A stretch of DNA of 64,000 nucleotides from Liolophura sinensis. Lineage: Eukaryota > Mollusca > Polyplacophora > Chitonida > Chitonidae. The position numbers and the translations under genes are program-made. Of the stretch, positions 47,274 through 60,700 are shown piece after piece; within the stretch, counting starts at the first letter, position 1; each line of letters opens with the position of its first letter. The DNA is taken from assembly GCF_032854445.1 (NCBI RefSeq), contig NC_088300.1:13423191-13487190 (forward strand), written 5' to 3'. Under the pieces are notes generated by a model, which did no database searches, was not told where the DNA came from, and saw nothing but the letters and a program-made list of their open reading frames with translations.

Positions 47274-50057
47274 GGCTGAAATGAAGTCTGAAAAAGAAGC
47301 AAAATATATGAAGGAGTAAAGAGAGGAGCCATGCATAGAACCGCAAAAAAAAATAACAATTACTTAGGTGGAACAAGAAATTTTCTTCAAAATATTTTTC
47401 AACCCTGTTTGACTTTAATGCATTTCGAACGATTTATCGGATGCCGAGATAATTTCCTCCAAATACCCGTGTTACAACTTCATAATTAACAGATGATGAA
47501 TAGCTTACATTACATACACACAAGGGATCATGATTACAAACCAGTAGTATACGGGTATAGTACACATGTAGCTTAAAGCTACAATACCGTGCTAGAGAAT
47601 TTTAGTACTAGATCAAACTGCATGGGTTAAGCACTCGTCTAATATACCTGGAGAACTGAAATTACCATTGGATTCTTTCACCATTTTGTGAGCACTTCTT
47701 GTGTTATTACGACTCAAGCGCAGTGACATTTTTTCTCCACAACCTACACACACATGTACATGCATGTACGTAGACGCGAAAATGTATGACCTGATATGGA
47801 TAAAGATAACTGCAATATTTGGTTACCTGAGATTGTACTTGCTGAAACTGCGGATATATGGTAGACGTAATACTACCAAGGCCTGACTTCTATCTCCGTT
47901 CAGATCATACTTCTGGGCAATACCCCCAGTATTACGTATACACTAACATGCCCCGCCGGTTATGCCTCAGCGACTCTGATATCTGCACGCGTTCAGTGTG
48001 AATCCCATTGTTATCGGAATGCAAAGCCGGGACATCTGTGTGTGACTGAATTAACACACTGGTCTGATTGCCGTAATTGCCTTCTAGCCGTAATATTATC
48101 GGGGCTCTGAAGCTTTGTCCAGGACAGCTCCCAGCACTATCGCGCGGATACTTCATCGGGTTTTGATGATGTCATGCATGGTGTCAATACACCGTACAGC
48201 CCCTAAGCTATCAAGCTGGCTGTCTTGCTTCTTTCACATTCGATCTATCAACACCATAGTGTGCTTAACATTGCACTGGCTTAAAGATGCAGAAACCTTC
48301 ACCTTCAAAACAGTTCAGCTTGCGTATTCAAGCTATGTGCAAAATTTGGAAATGCCCGTAGTATTTTAATTGTCAAGTGATCATAATGACATGTTATGTT
48401 ATGTTATGCTGCCCATAGATTATAAGCTTCGCCGCTACAGTACAGATGATGTAAGGTAATTGCTTATTCGCTTCCGCTTCCGGTACAATGTCTAAATTAT
48501 TAGTAACATCCTCAAGATACACCGTAGTCAATAACTTACATCGTTCCGGCATTCCATTTCCAAGATTCCGTGTGTCTGTGTTGAGTGCCATGATCCAGTA
48601 CGTTAAAAGGGTTAGTCCTGGCTGCAAACTCCACTGAATATTGAGTAAATAGTTGACGTCAGCGTGCAATGACCGAGTGTCGTGAGCCTTCCATGTTCGC
48701 CTCGGTCCTGTGCCAGACTGTAACCTTCAGCCATTATAGCACGCCTGCGGACATTGTAGAATTATGTTGCTGTGGAAAAATAGTCCCCCCCCCCCCACCC
48801 TCCTGAAATAGTTAACCCACTTCGTCGTATTTACCGGCATTAAATGGATATCAATGATTTATGTACTTTGTACGCGTTAGGACGATAAAGCCTACATCTG
48901 GTCACATATATACCGGACATGCACGCCTTTGTCGTCAAGTAGAGTCAACGATAGTATGTTCTGATACGTACTTTGTAAAAGCGCGGCGGACAGGGGCTTT
49001 CACCAAACCTCTGTTAACACCACCCCATGTTTTTATGCACACAAAATACCCACTGTCAAATATTACTGAACACTATACCAAATCATAAGTACTGTGCATA
49101 TCTCAAAACCTGAAAAACGAACAGCTTTCCATAATCTCGAATTTACATGATTAGAGGCCTATAGATGATTATTATAGCATATACTTTTCATTTTCACATC
49201 CTGCACATCCGGAAACTGAAAGTTTAGCTTCATCTATTATTGATTAGATATTGAATCTATCCTCCTTTTATCTAAATTAATTCTAATGAATTGGGCATGC
49301 TGAAATCATTTTATCAGTTGTTTACATATGTGCATATATATTCACAGCTTAAATATGGATTTTCTGATGTCATTCGTTATCTCTGATAGCGCTCATGATA
49401 TGTTGTCAGTAACAACTACTATCTAGGCTGTGCCCGTGTAACATGTATGATACAGGGATTATTAGTCTGGTTATTATGTCACCAGCAGCCATACTAATAT
49501 ACATATAGCATCAGAGGTCACATATACCCTAGGGATAAGAGGCACAGGCGTATATTCAGCCATGATTTCAGTCTTATTTTGTTTATCATAAGCCTCAAGT
49601 GAGTGACTACATTCCTTGCGTTTATTTGATAATGAAGTCATTCAGTTTATCAGCAAAACGTATGTTTGCAGATGTGTCCTCTACCCAGTGTTCACTTGCA
49701 GCCGTGTGAACGGATGACCATTGACACACAACGATTTCTCGTTAATCATTTGCCCACTTTGCATGTCAGTGTGAACAACAGCACTTACAGGATGTGTTTG
49801 CTCACTGCTGGCCAAACGTTTCTTCACCAAATGGCAATCCCTTTATATAGAATTTGCAAATGTTGCCTCCTGCATCGATAAATATAATAAATCAACAATC
49901 AATAAACATTTATTGATTTAATTCGTTAATGTCCAAAGAAAATCGTCCTGATTTAAAACCGCAATTGGACGATACAGTGGATTCGAACACACTATGCCCC
50001 ATTGAAAGAGAGCCTGTCGGTCGCCCTCAGACCACAATCAATACTGGAGTAAATCAA

Positions 50058-50076
50058 TATATATATATATATATAT
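50058..50076. repeat. (TA)n microsatellite
   Basis: A short uninterrupted AT dinucleotide run. Confidence 0.8.
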
Positions 50077-50258
50077 CGTAATAATCGTAAAAATTAATCT
50101 GACAGGAAGAATAAAACGTCCCCGTTTAATTTCTTTTAATTTTTCCGAATCGTGTAAACATAGTGGAAACCACAAACCTGATTGATTAAACTGTTAAGAA
50201 CAAATGAAGAAGTGTGCCCGTTGGGTTGTTTGGTTGGTTGGTTGGTTAAGGTTATTGG

Positions 50259-50363
50259 CCCGGTTTCTTTCCACCATAATGCTGGCCGCCGTCGTATAAA
50301 TGAAACTTCTCGAGTATGGCGTAAAACACCAATAAAATAAAATAAATAAATAAGTAAACAAAA
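50259..50363 (+). mobile_element. AAATA-tail retroposon, 5'-truncated, with 11-bp target duplication
   Basis: Flanked by AAGGTTATTGG at 50248-50258 and 50364-50374. The element starts CCCGGTTTCTTTCCACCATA, continues GCTGGCCGCCGTCGTATAAA and GTAAAACACCAATAAAATAA and ends in an A-rich (AAATA)n tail. Confidence 0.9.
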
Positions 50364-50639
50364 AAGGTTATTGGTGTCTCCACTCAACTGAATGATGTGC
50401 GCCACAAACAGTTGAAGGACTTGAATGAAACAGTGTATGCAAAATGAGGTCACGTTTTGGGCAATGAAATATAACGACCACTTGTCTTCCACAGATACAG
50501 AATGTATATCTGTAGGTCACATGTGTAAACGTTGGTCAGTAACTTGCCAAAAGGCCATTGTTTTACCACGACCACTACGAATAACCCCACTCTTAAAAAT
50601 GACCGGGGGCCTCCGTAGCCTTAAACAATGAACCAGGAG

Positions 50640-50834
50640 CCTCTCACTAATCCGATCGCTGAGAAATCCCATCCAATTTATGATGGTTTCCTCTCCCGTC
50701 GTGGTATAAGGAAGGCCTCCCAGCAATCTGTGAATGGTCGTGGTTTTCTCCCGGTCTCTGTACGGTTTCCTCTAAACATAACGTTGGCCACCGTTGTGTA
50801 AGTGAAATATTTTTGAGTACGGCGTAAAACACCA
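50640..50834 (+). mobile_element. Old copy of AAATA-tail retroposon
   Basis: It matches the family in order (GTGAATGGTCGTGGTTTTCTCC, CGGTTTCCTC, GGCCACCGTTGTGTAAGTGA, TTTTTGAGTACGGCGTAAAA), ending at ACACCATG without the tail. It abuts the ~56-bp repeat that follows. Confidence 0.75.
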
Positions 50835-50840
50835 TGTTTT

Positions 50841-51540
50841 CCACTCTGCGATGCTTGGAAATGTTTCCAATTTTGATATATCAAGTCCTGTTTCTGAAAA
50901 TGTGATGCGTGAAAATGTTGCCACATTTTGGTATATTAAGCCATGTTTCTAACAATGCGATGCTTGAAAAGTGGTTGAAACGGGTAATTCTGACTGATAT
51001 AAAATGCCCAGTAGGAGAGAATATTTCAGGAACAGTTTATTCAGCGTGCATGACGTGACAGTGTTCGTTAATCAGTTCGGCAGCTGGTTATCAGTTCTGT
51101 AAAATGTAGAAATACAGTATATCAAAACAGTGATACAGAATTAAATCAAATGCACATCGCACGCGCCTATACTATATAAGTAGTTAAATCAAATAATAGT
51201 CAGTTAGACTAAGACAACTGTGTACGTAAATAAACAACGAAATTTCTCCATCATATTACATTAAATAACAGACAAACACACAAATACTGTCATAATCTTG
51301 CAGATCTTGTGAAGGTATGTATCATGAAGATCGTCCACTACAACAACCATTCAAACTTTCTAGTATATAATTGAAAGTGGACACAGACCCCCATTACAAC
51401 TTCTGTTTTCAATAGGGACGATCTGGGTCGAGGTCGCGAAAAGGGAAATAACTCAAACAAAAATGTAGCCAAATTTTGGTATATTAAGCCATGTTACTGA
51501 CACTGCGATGCTTGAAAATGTTTCCACATTTTGGTATAAT
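50841..51540. repeat. Split ~56-bp repeat
   Basis: Copies of a unit containing GCGATGCTTGAAAATGTTTC, CACATTTTGGTATATTAAG and CCATGTTTCT occur at 50841-50970 (about 2.3 copies) and 51464-51540 (about 1.4 copies). About 490 bp of unrelated AT-rich sequence separates them. Confidence 0.8.
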
Positions 51541-51713
51541 ATAAACTTAACAAGCGAAATTTATGTTATCTGTAGCAAGCAGCCGTATGATCTCACTACA
51601 GTATGGCTTTATGCTTGAAATTTGTATTAACGGCTGTAGGGCAATATCAGGACTGGTGTATAACGTTATAAGCTTATCATTGAAGCCGAGTTGAAGTGCA
51701 ACTCATAAAATGT

Positions 51714-51812
51714 TCGTCTCTCTCTTTCTCAAAGCCCCTCATTCCCCACTCCTCTCTCTCCCCCCTCCCTCTCTCCCCCCCCCTCTCTCTCTCCCTCTCT
51801 CTGTGTGTCTGT
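51714..51812. repeat. CT-rich microsatellite
   Basis: A polypyrimidine run of CTCTCT, CCCCTC and GTCTGTCT words, about 100 bp. Confidence 0.9.
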
Positions 51813-53770
51813 CTGTCTGACCTTTTTTTTCTTCAAATTTTTAACATTATAAATGGTGCATGTATGCGTCTGATACTTACTTATTAGCAATTTGAGATAA
51901 TCCAGATATACAGAAAATATTATTTGCTTAGCGAAAATGGAAACAATTCTATTTTTCCATCAGGTTGTCTATACTGGTCTACGTTGCCTTAGGTATCAGT
52001 GCCAGGTTTAAATTTATTTCAGATTTTCTGATACGTTTCGAAGCACTGTGCAGTTCCTAAATCTGAAAGCCCAAAACCATATTACCCTGTTAAATGCTAA
52101 TTGTGTATGATCCGCCATATTGTGGTATTTTGATAGATACATACAATATGACGCTGTTTCATAATTCTGAATTGACATTATAGCGTCATATCGTCATACC
52201 TTTTATTCCTGGTCGAAAATTATCTACCTCTCAACAATAACAGCATATTTGATATCGCCCCAAGCCATCATAAATTTGGTACCGTAATGGGGTAAAACGA
52301 AGTAGGCAAGGCACCGATCCCTATAAGCCTATTCTTCCGATATAGCGATGTTTCGAAACAGCAAAATCTGCAACTTGAGCCTGACCCCCACCCTGTTTCT
52401 GCCACCCACAATACGGCAGTAAGTATCAGTTTGCTTTGTGTCCAGAAACCGGCACGACAACGGTAAGTGGAATAACACCTAAGGTACCTAAGGCTATTTC
52501 AACAATGCTTAATATCCGAAAATATCTCTGCCCATACCTTTCCTCAGGTGATAAATTTATAATAGCCTTTGGTGTTTGGCATCACCCCAGTGCCGGTACC
52601 AAATTCATTGTGTTCTGAACGACAGCCTGGGCACATGATGTCGTTGAGAGGTAGGTGGTTTTTGAACAGGAATAATTAGACATGCTGATATAGGACTACA
52701 GTAGCGTTTTTGCACTTTTGCACAGTGCGTTTTTCTGGTAAGCATATTTAATCCCTTAAACATATGGGCATACAGGAAGATCTTGTTTGATTCGTAGGTG
52801 ACGTCACAAAAGAAAAACTGTTGCACTGTGTAAATCGAGAGAAATCCACTACTTAGCGCAACAAGTATAGCGTGAGACTGTGAGGGTGCTAAATATGTAA
52901 ATCAGGGGAAATAACCCCCCTTACATTCCGTTCAAAAGACAATTTATCGCCCTTTAACCGTGACTGATTAATTGGTAGTCTTCAGTTTCACAAAGCGGCC
53001 TACGACATGTTTTATCGTACATTAGTCGTACGGTATTTTGCACGTCACTGTTTCCATTGTCCTATAGGTGCAATTATCTGTGTGAAACTGAGCCCAGTGC
53101 TGAACAGCTTTTTAAGAAATGTTAATGCAATGTATATAGGCCTACACATTGATTCGCATGCCAAAAAAGTTTCACATAATTTCTATTTTGGTTGGATCTG
53201 CATTGCACGATGACTGGCAGTTGTTTTCGATAGAAATTATCCCATTTTACAACTTCATTCTAAATGAAAAAATATCTATATGTAAGCATACAAGTAGCTT
53301 GGATTTGAAATCATCTTCTGCATACATATGGGTATTTGCAAACAAGTATATGAGAAAATGTGAAGAGTCGGAATTTTGTAAACATGTCTCTTAGGGGTGG
53401 TAGAATAACAATGTAATGCTATGTTATATGCTGTTACAATTTAATTTTATGCAAATTAAGATTACTGGTGCCAGGCTGAAATGCATCCATTTGGGATGCC
53501 AGCATATCACATAATATGTCTGAGAGAAGTTTGACTTCGGTTGCCAAAGTGGCACCAGAATAGCCCGGTGTTTTGCGGATGTTACTTTATGATGTCATGT
53601 TAAGCTGTTAAGTGTCTGTGCATTTAGCGAAATTTGTGAATATACTAAACATTTCATTGAAATACATCGCCAGTCGCAGACACATTTAAAAGTGAGGAAA
53701 ACCTCTCCACCCATTGCAATCTTAGTCCATAATTTTACTGTTAAGGTAGGAAACGTTGGTGTTACCTTGT

Positions 53771-54590
53771 GCTATTTTTAAAGCTTAACAAATATTTTCA
53801 AAGCTTTGAAACTCGTTTGTAATGCTTCGTAAATGATTATTAAAGCTTTAAGAATGATTTTTAATTTTTTGAACGTTCTTTAAAGGTTTGAAATTATAAA
53901 TAAAAATGACATACATCTGTGTCTGTAAAATAAGCCTGCTCCCCCAGAAAGCAGGAACCGAGATCACCACTGTTACAGAGGACTAGATCGAGTATAATGT
54001 ATTTCAAAGCTTGAGAATATTAAAACATTACGGAGGAGCTCCTTATCGTGTTACTAAACCCTAAAACACAGAATGAGTGCCGCAGAAGTCCACTTGTACA
54101 GAAGGGGAGGTAACTTTATAAAATCGTTGTGCAATTAAGCCTTTCTAAACACTAGTCTGTATTTTTTGTAATACTCACATCAGAAGTAACGCTTTTTGAA
54201 GGCTTTGAAAGTAGATGTCTTTATAAATCTTTGCAAATCATTTTACGGCTTTGAAATTCATTTTAAAGCTATAAAAATAACGACTATTTTAAAAGCTTTA
54301 AAAATGATTTTTTTAAGGCTTCAAAATTTATTTTCAAAATTTTAGAAATGATGTTTTATTTATTTATTTATTTATTTATTTGATTGGTGTTTTACGCCGT
54401 ACTCAAGAATATTTCACTTATACAACGGCGGCCAGCATTATAGTGGGAGGAAACCGGGCAGAGCCCGGGAAAAACCCACGACCATCCGCAGGCTGCTGGC
54501 AGATCTTCCCACGTACGGCCGGAGAGGAAGCCAGCATGAGCTGGAAAAAATGATGTTAAAAGATTTGAAAATATCTTAAAGCTTTAAAAG
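53771..54590. repeat. Degenerate AAAGCTTT-containing repeat block, interrupted
   Basis: Loosely periodic (about 25 bp) variants of AAAGCTTTGAAA..ATGATTTTT at 53771-53896, 54190-54355 and 54558-54590. The last two segments were one tract before the retroposon at 54356 inserted. Self-complementary AAAGCTTT cores could fold. Confidence 0.65.
54356..54547 (-). mobile_element. Longest, best-preserved AAATA-tail retroposon copy (192 bp)
   Basis: Flanked by AAATGATGTT at 54346-54355 and 54548-54557. On the minus strand it reads CCAGCTCATGCTGGCTTCCT at the 5' end, then TCTCCGGCCGTACGTGGGAA, GGATGGTCGTGGGTTTTTCC, a CCCGGGCTCTGCCCGG palindrome, GCTGGCCGCCGTTGTATAAG and GAGTACGGCGTAAAACACCA, ending in (AAATA)n. 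I see no convincing tRNA A-box and no ORF. It serves as the reference copy for the family in this window. Confidence 0.92.
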
Positions 54591-55441
54591 CCTGTAATAA
54601 ATAACACAGCGGCACACATTGGGAGTCCAAGGGAAAAAAACATACAGAAGACAGCGCCAAGTTACGATGTAAGAGTCATTTCGATCAAAGCTTTTTTTTT
54701 TTTTCAAAAATTTTTGCTAGTAGTAATTGTCTTGCAGAGACACATACTAACTGTGTAGGCCTATGATATATAAACAGCACCCTAACAGAGCCCCTGAGCT
54801 TTCGGTACGTTCTTCAACACGGTCCTATTTTATTTTATTTTTTAACTTCACCGCGGTCACGTAAATGAAATACAAATAATTTTATAAATGCTTTCGTAGG
54901 CGTAAAAACCTTAAAATATTATGTAGCTATTAAGTGTAGAACGCTGCACTTGATTAATGGGAGAGTAGACGTGAAAGAAAACATCAAGCTGAATATACAC
55001 CTATCTAACTCTGTACCAAGGGCGTGCAGAAAGTAAGTATGTTGCAAACACATTAGATTGTCTAAATCTAGATTCATACACTTAAGATGCCTGGTGGTTT
55101 TGCCTTTTCTGAGTTTCCTGTATTTAACTTGTTAATTTGCATTGTGCGTGGAAGCGTGAAATAGGTGAAAAAGGAGATACGTTATTAATGATGTGACTAG
55201 GTGCTGATTAAACTGATTTTAAAGTGTATAAGTTTATTTGAATGAATGTTAATTGAAGGAAACGGTCCAAAATATTCCACCCTTCTTTTATTTACCCAAA
55301 GTTTAGAATCTTACGTTCAACCCGTTGTGGAAAGTCTAGATGAAAAATACAGGATGCACACAGCTCTGCGGCAAATCGTTGAAAAACGGGGTTTAGCCTT
55401 AGGAAGTTGTCTCCCTTGAATGTTTGTGAAGTACATTTTTA

Positions 55442-55627
55442 GGCAGTGGTAAGATTCCAACCCTTTGTGTAGTTAGTCGTGGCCTATTTATGAATATTGA
55501 CGAAACACGCCATCACTAGAAATATATTTATAGGGTATGGAGTTAGGTTAAGGGCTAGATGTGTTACCTTGATATTCATGAATAGGTCACGCCTGCCTGG
55601 AGAAAGGGTCGGAATCTTACCGTTGCC
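55442..55627. mobile_element. Foldback MITE, 186 bp, 9-bp target duplication (Mutator-like?)
   Basis: The first 59 bases align without gaps to the complement of the last 59, with about 13 mismatches (ends GGCA..GGTAAGATTCC). It is flanked by a perfect 9-bp repeat, ACATTTTTA, at 55433-55441 and 55628-55636. Long terminal inverted repeats with a 9-bp duplication are characteristic of Mutator-like elements. There is no internal ORF; the frame crossing it is accidental. Confidence 0.85.
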
Positions 55628-57659
55628 ACATTTTTATTACAGATCTTTCTTCAAACTTGTAAATTCAACAATGTATTATGGCAGAATATATGTTGTGCAA
55701 CTGTACAGCGTTAATTTATTGTATGGACAGAGTATAATCAGTGTAATTTTTTTTATTATTATTAACTTATTCTTAAAACAATTACAATCTTCATGGAGAA
55801 AATCTCCCCAAAATCCCACTTACATCGTCTGGGGTTTAAGTAGAACCATTTCTGACGTGATATGATTTGAATCATACTGTCATATACCCCTCTTGACGTA
55901 TAAGAGTATATATACTCTTGACCAACAAATGCGCAGGGTCTGACCCAGTTTCCGGTGGCTCGGATGCGACTTTAGGTCAGGAACGAGGAGCAGTGGTTTC
56001 CCCGGGCTTTAAAAATGCCCGTCGTAATATAAGTGGAACATTGCTGAATACGATGTGAAATCACCAAACAAGTGTTCAAGTCCAGGTCATGCTGGCTATC
56101 GGCCATACTTGGGAAGGTCTCCCAGCAACGTGAGGGTGGTTGTCAGTTACGCGGATAATGAAACGTTTGCCAGTCCGGTGATTAATCATAATTTATCGTA
56201 ATCGTAATTTCACGCTAGTTCCCAATTGTAGCAGACCTGTTCTGATGAAACCATCATTCAAAAGACCTTCCAATGAGGCAGACCAAATGCATTTTGACAA
56301 AATGTAAATCATTTATACACGTACATGTAGATATACATATACTGATGTACTAAGGGAGTATTTCGCATTGTGACTTAGGTACTGAGTTGAGGGCTTGAAT
56401 CATATTTCATGGGTTTTCCTTTGTTATGCACTAGTTAATTGTTACTAGAGCATAAACTTCACCTGTTAAAGATGCTTCCATTAAACTTTGAACTGTGCCC
56501 GGTCTCCAGATTGACCTTTTCACTGACACACATCGAATTCGTGCTTCATTACCTTACCACTGATACTCAGGCAGGTTATCACACTTATTTAAATATGATA
56601 GCAGTAAGATCTCAGACCAGTCCCAGTTCGTTGCTCGGTGGCGCTAACTAAATGTTTTCTCCAGGTTTAACTGATGACTGAGTGAACGGTGCTTTGGGAG
56701 TGCACGTAACGTTCTTGGCAATACCTAACTCTTGAAAAATGATCAAAGGTCAAGTGCGGCTAATGTCTCGACGTTTTCGGCTGCAGTACCGTAGAGATTT
56801 TGGTATATCGGTCAAAACTGACTCCACGCGGAGTTTTTACTTTCCCATTAAAAGAGTCGAAAGACAACATTCATGGCGTTAAGCCCTAATCGTATATTTA
56901 TTGCATCTGAAAAGAAACAATGATGTGACCGTAGTAAGAACGTAAAGGACATTACATGAGGAAGACACCTGACGTCCAGTTATAGACTATCATAATATAT
57001 TGCCATCGAGACGACTTGTCCCTCTGATTTCCTGTAAATGTTTAATTCCAAGCGGGAACCCATGGGTACCACTTATTATTCGGCTCCCTGCTTAACCTTG
57101 CACTTCCCGTAAAGGAGGCTTAGCCTAAGAATCTACTAATTTATTTAACGCTTTGTTGTTTAATGCTATACCCAAACAATTTTTTAATTATACGATTCCT
57201 TTTTATTCAGTTTTACGAATGGAGAAACTGGGGTGCTTATACTAACGAGCTTACCCACGTGCTTGAAGTGATCCTCAACGAACGTAAGACTTGACAAACG
57301 TCACCAGACCAGAAACAACAAGAGTCATGGATTGTAAAAGTTGCTTTCTGAGGTTGAACCCACGCCACGCTCATCACCTAAGCACGTCTAAGTGCGAAAG
57401 CGGTCTCCCAGGGCAGACGATTAAAGCTCTTGCTGTCTGCGACTACCAGGGTCCGACTCCACTAAACCAAGCATTTCTGAATAAACAAAGCTTAGTCTTC
57501 GGTAACTAAAGTAGAAATTTTGACACATTTGTCAAAAGGTAACATTGATGACATGATCAAAATGACCCAAAGTAAGCTCTAAAATCGTATGTCAAATTTT
57601 AACTTAAGTCAGAGATGGCAACGTCCCTTGTTGATCGTTTTGGACAGCTTTAAGTGTGA

Positions 57660-57765
57660 TTACTCCGGGCCTTCCGGTTTCCTCTTCCCCTTAATTTGAC
57701 CGCTAGTGAAAAAAATCTTGATAACAAGGTTGAACACCAATGAAATAAAAAAATAAATAAATAAC
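57660..57765 (+). mobile_element. Degraded AAATA-tail retroposon
   Basis: TCCGGTTTCCTCTTCCCCTT, then GAACACCAATGAAATAAAAA and (AAATA)n match the 3' part of the family; the middle is degraded. A possible CCCTTGT duplication is too short to trust. Confidence 0.55.
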
Positions 57766-60700
57766 CCTTGTCTTCGGAGCCGGGGTTTGTTGTTCTATGC
57801 AGGGTACCGGTTATCCAAGTAGTATGAATCTCCTCGGTTTAGCCATTAACTTTATTCCGATCGTGAGATCAATTCCCGCTCGCGCTGGTTCAGATGTAAC
57901 AGAGGATTTGTTTGCCACTTGGATAGGTAGGTAGTTACCTCAAGCACTTTGGAGACTTTCCATGATAAATGTACGAAGGTCTAAGATTATAGAAATAGAA
58001 TGACCTTAAAACTAAAATTTTAAAAGAAAGCGTCATATAAGATTGCTGAGAAAAGTATGTAGAGAGATTATGTTAAAGCGTTTGTTCAGAAATTATGTTG
58101 AAAGTTATTGAGGAAGGTTATTGTGACATGCGACTCAGAACATGTGTTTGTTTGAATGCCCTCGGATACATCTCATAAGTTATTATTACTTTTTATTAAT
58201 TCAAATCACGGTCCAACAAAACTTAAAATCTGCAGGAACTAAAATAAATTGGTTGTAACTCAATAACTGATTGCTTGGATTCACAAAATACAAGTCGTAT
58301 AAGTCCTGAAAACGGTATTACTAAGCTACACTTTTAAATGATTCAAAGTAGTTTGGAGACCCTATATCAGATATGTTCCACGAGACAACACTACATCACA
58401 CCATTGGTGTATTAGTTCTGTCGGCTCAAAAAGAAAACTCAAATTATTTAATATGCTAAACATGAAAATCATTTGCGCGTACACAAGCCGTATAAGTTTT
58501 GAATTTGTGTTTTTTGTTTTATTTTTCTTTCTTGATTGTACACTGGTTTGGTTACATACAAAGACTGTGTCGCTGACATTGCTGACAGGAGACACGGATT
58601 GCGATATGAATATGAAAATCGGTTGAAGGCTATATATAACAATATTTAGTTCAAGGAACTGAAGAGCTCAGGGTCGTTAAATACGGTCTTCTTGCTTAAA
58701 AATCTTGAACAATCATGAATACGATCAATAAAATCTATAAAAATTACGATTTTGAGAGTTTCCTTTTCCTGTTAGGGGCTTATGCGAATGTGTAACCTCT
58801 GAGAGAATTGAAGGAATGATTTTTTCAGACAAGAGTCTCAATGGAGGCAGCACTATAACACCGTGGTGTGTTTATTAAAGGAAAAGTATTTCCTTCATGT
58901 GTTATATTCGTGTTATATTATTTTATCTGTTGCCTTAATCACACGTGTACCCCATGCCACCAATAATAAGTCAAGAGGTGCAACCCTATATATAAACAAG
59001 AACCAAATGTAGAGTTGATTTCCTATACTCTCGGGCAGTCGTGTTGTTCTGATTTTGAAACTTCCGTATTGTACATGTATATAGACCAAACTGAATGTTT
59101 CCTGAAATGAGTATTTGCCCCCTACACGTTGAATTTACCCAGCATATTAGACAATTGCGTGCCATTCACACAACGGCTACGGCCAAAACTTTCCAGGCAA
59201 AGACTTTAATCTTGTTTATACCACACTTGGGGCATGCTTTTCTTTGAAATTGTTAACGTCATCTGTAAATTTGCATGAAATTTGTGTGTACAAACATATG
59301 CATGCATATCAATTGTTGTTATGTCCATGGTTACTTTGAATATACGAAGCATCCAACCAGAGGACCATATACATGCATGTAGCTGACTCAAATGTTTCAG
59401 ATGTTGTTCCTATTCTCCGCACAGTATGAAGTTTTAAAAGTTGACGATTTTTATAGCGATGTTGTTGAGGCTTTCAGTAAAACATTGCTTAGATGTCGAA
59501 GTCCAGGTCTATATGTATTATATAGATGCTGCGCCCAATGGTATCATGGCATTTGTGACAAGGTCTTTTATGGTTAAATTGTGAAGGAAAAATGGAGAGC
59601 TTAAATGTGTGAACGTAGTTATGCCAAATTCCATGAACATGTGAAGCTGTCACCGCATCCCAGGGATATAGATCTATCGTAACGGACATTGCTGTTTCAC
59701 GATCCAAAAGACCCTTCAGTAGATATACTGAATAAATCAATGTAACAGATTAGGCTAAACCAAATTTTAGCATTAAACATTGAGGATTACTACTTCAATA
59801 AGTCTTCGGTAAACCACGGAAATGCGATTAAACAATTAAGAAATCGCCTATACAGTCTGAAGGATCATTACGTTTTCCTTTTAATCAGCATTCGGTTTCC
59901 CATGGAAAAATTGTCCACAAAGCATTCAGTATACAAAGCACCCTTCGTTTCAAGCAAACACACGTGTACATCTATACCACTAGCTCTTCTGGATAGAATG
60001 AAGGAAACAGCTGAAACTCCCTTTGAAAGATATGGCTAGAAATTATGTATCATTAGCAAAGAAAACGATGTTATAGTATATAGTTTCTTTCCTTGTCAGA
60101 GAGAGTAGTGGATATATTGTCCACTTGTTGACCAAGCTCGGGTGTCTGTTTCAAGTGATCTTAGAACATATTACTAGTCTTGCAGCTTATAATCGGATTT
60201 ATCTCTCAACTTCAAACCAAGAAATAGAAGCGTGTATACAGACGTGAAATGATCGCAGTTGTGCCATGTGTGTCGTCATAACAAATTACCTGGTGATATC
60301 TACTTTCTTTGCACGATATACCTTTGTGCGACAGTCGTAATCTATAGAAACGTTCGGTGGTGGCCGATATAATTGACAGATAATTATCATGGTCTTCTCA
60401 CAAGTATAACTGTTGCCGATATAGCCTCGTCATTATTTCACTCTAGATCGATAACGACAACCCTACCATTAGCGTGTGAGAAACAATGGGCTGGAAAAGT
60501 GTATCGTTTTGTACCGCTTTCTCGCACACCTTCTGCCGCCACAAGTATCCACAAGCTTTTGTTGCATCTCGGAAACCAAACATTCGGTTAAGGGAAAAGC
60601 TTCTCTAGCATTATCTGTTAATCTTTCCTGGGCTGGATACCTGCGTGTCATCTCCGCTTTGTGGGTACACTCACATCGACCACAAAGGGCGTAATGGGCG

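Noticed and set aside
52240-52620. Possible inverted-repeat element bounded by GGTACC/TAAATT words
   Set aside because: The end similarity is short and no flanking duplication is present.
55497-55865. 122-codon plus-strand frame
   Set aside because: It begins inside the foldback element and has no family resemblance.
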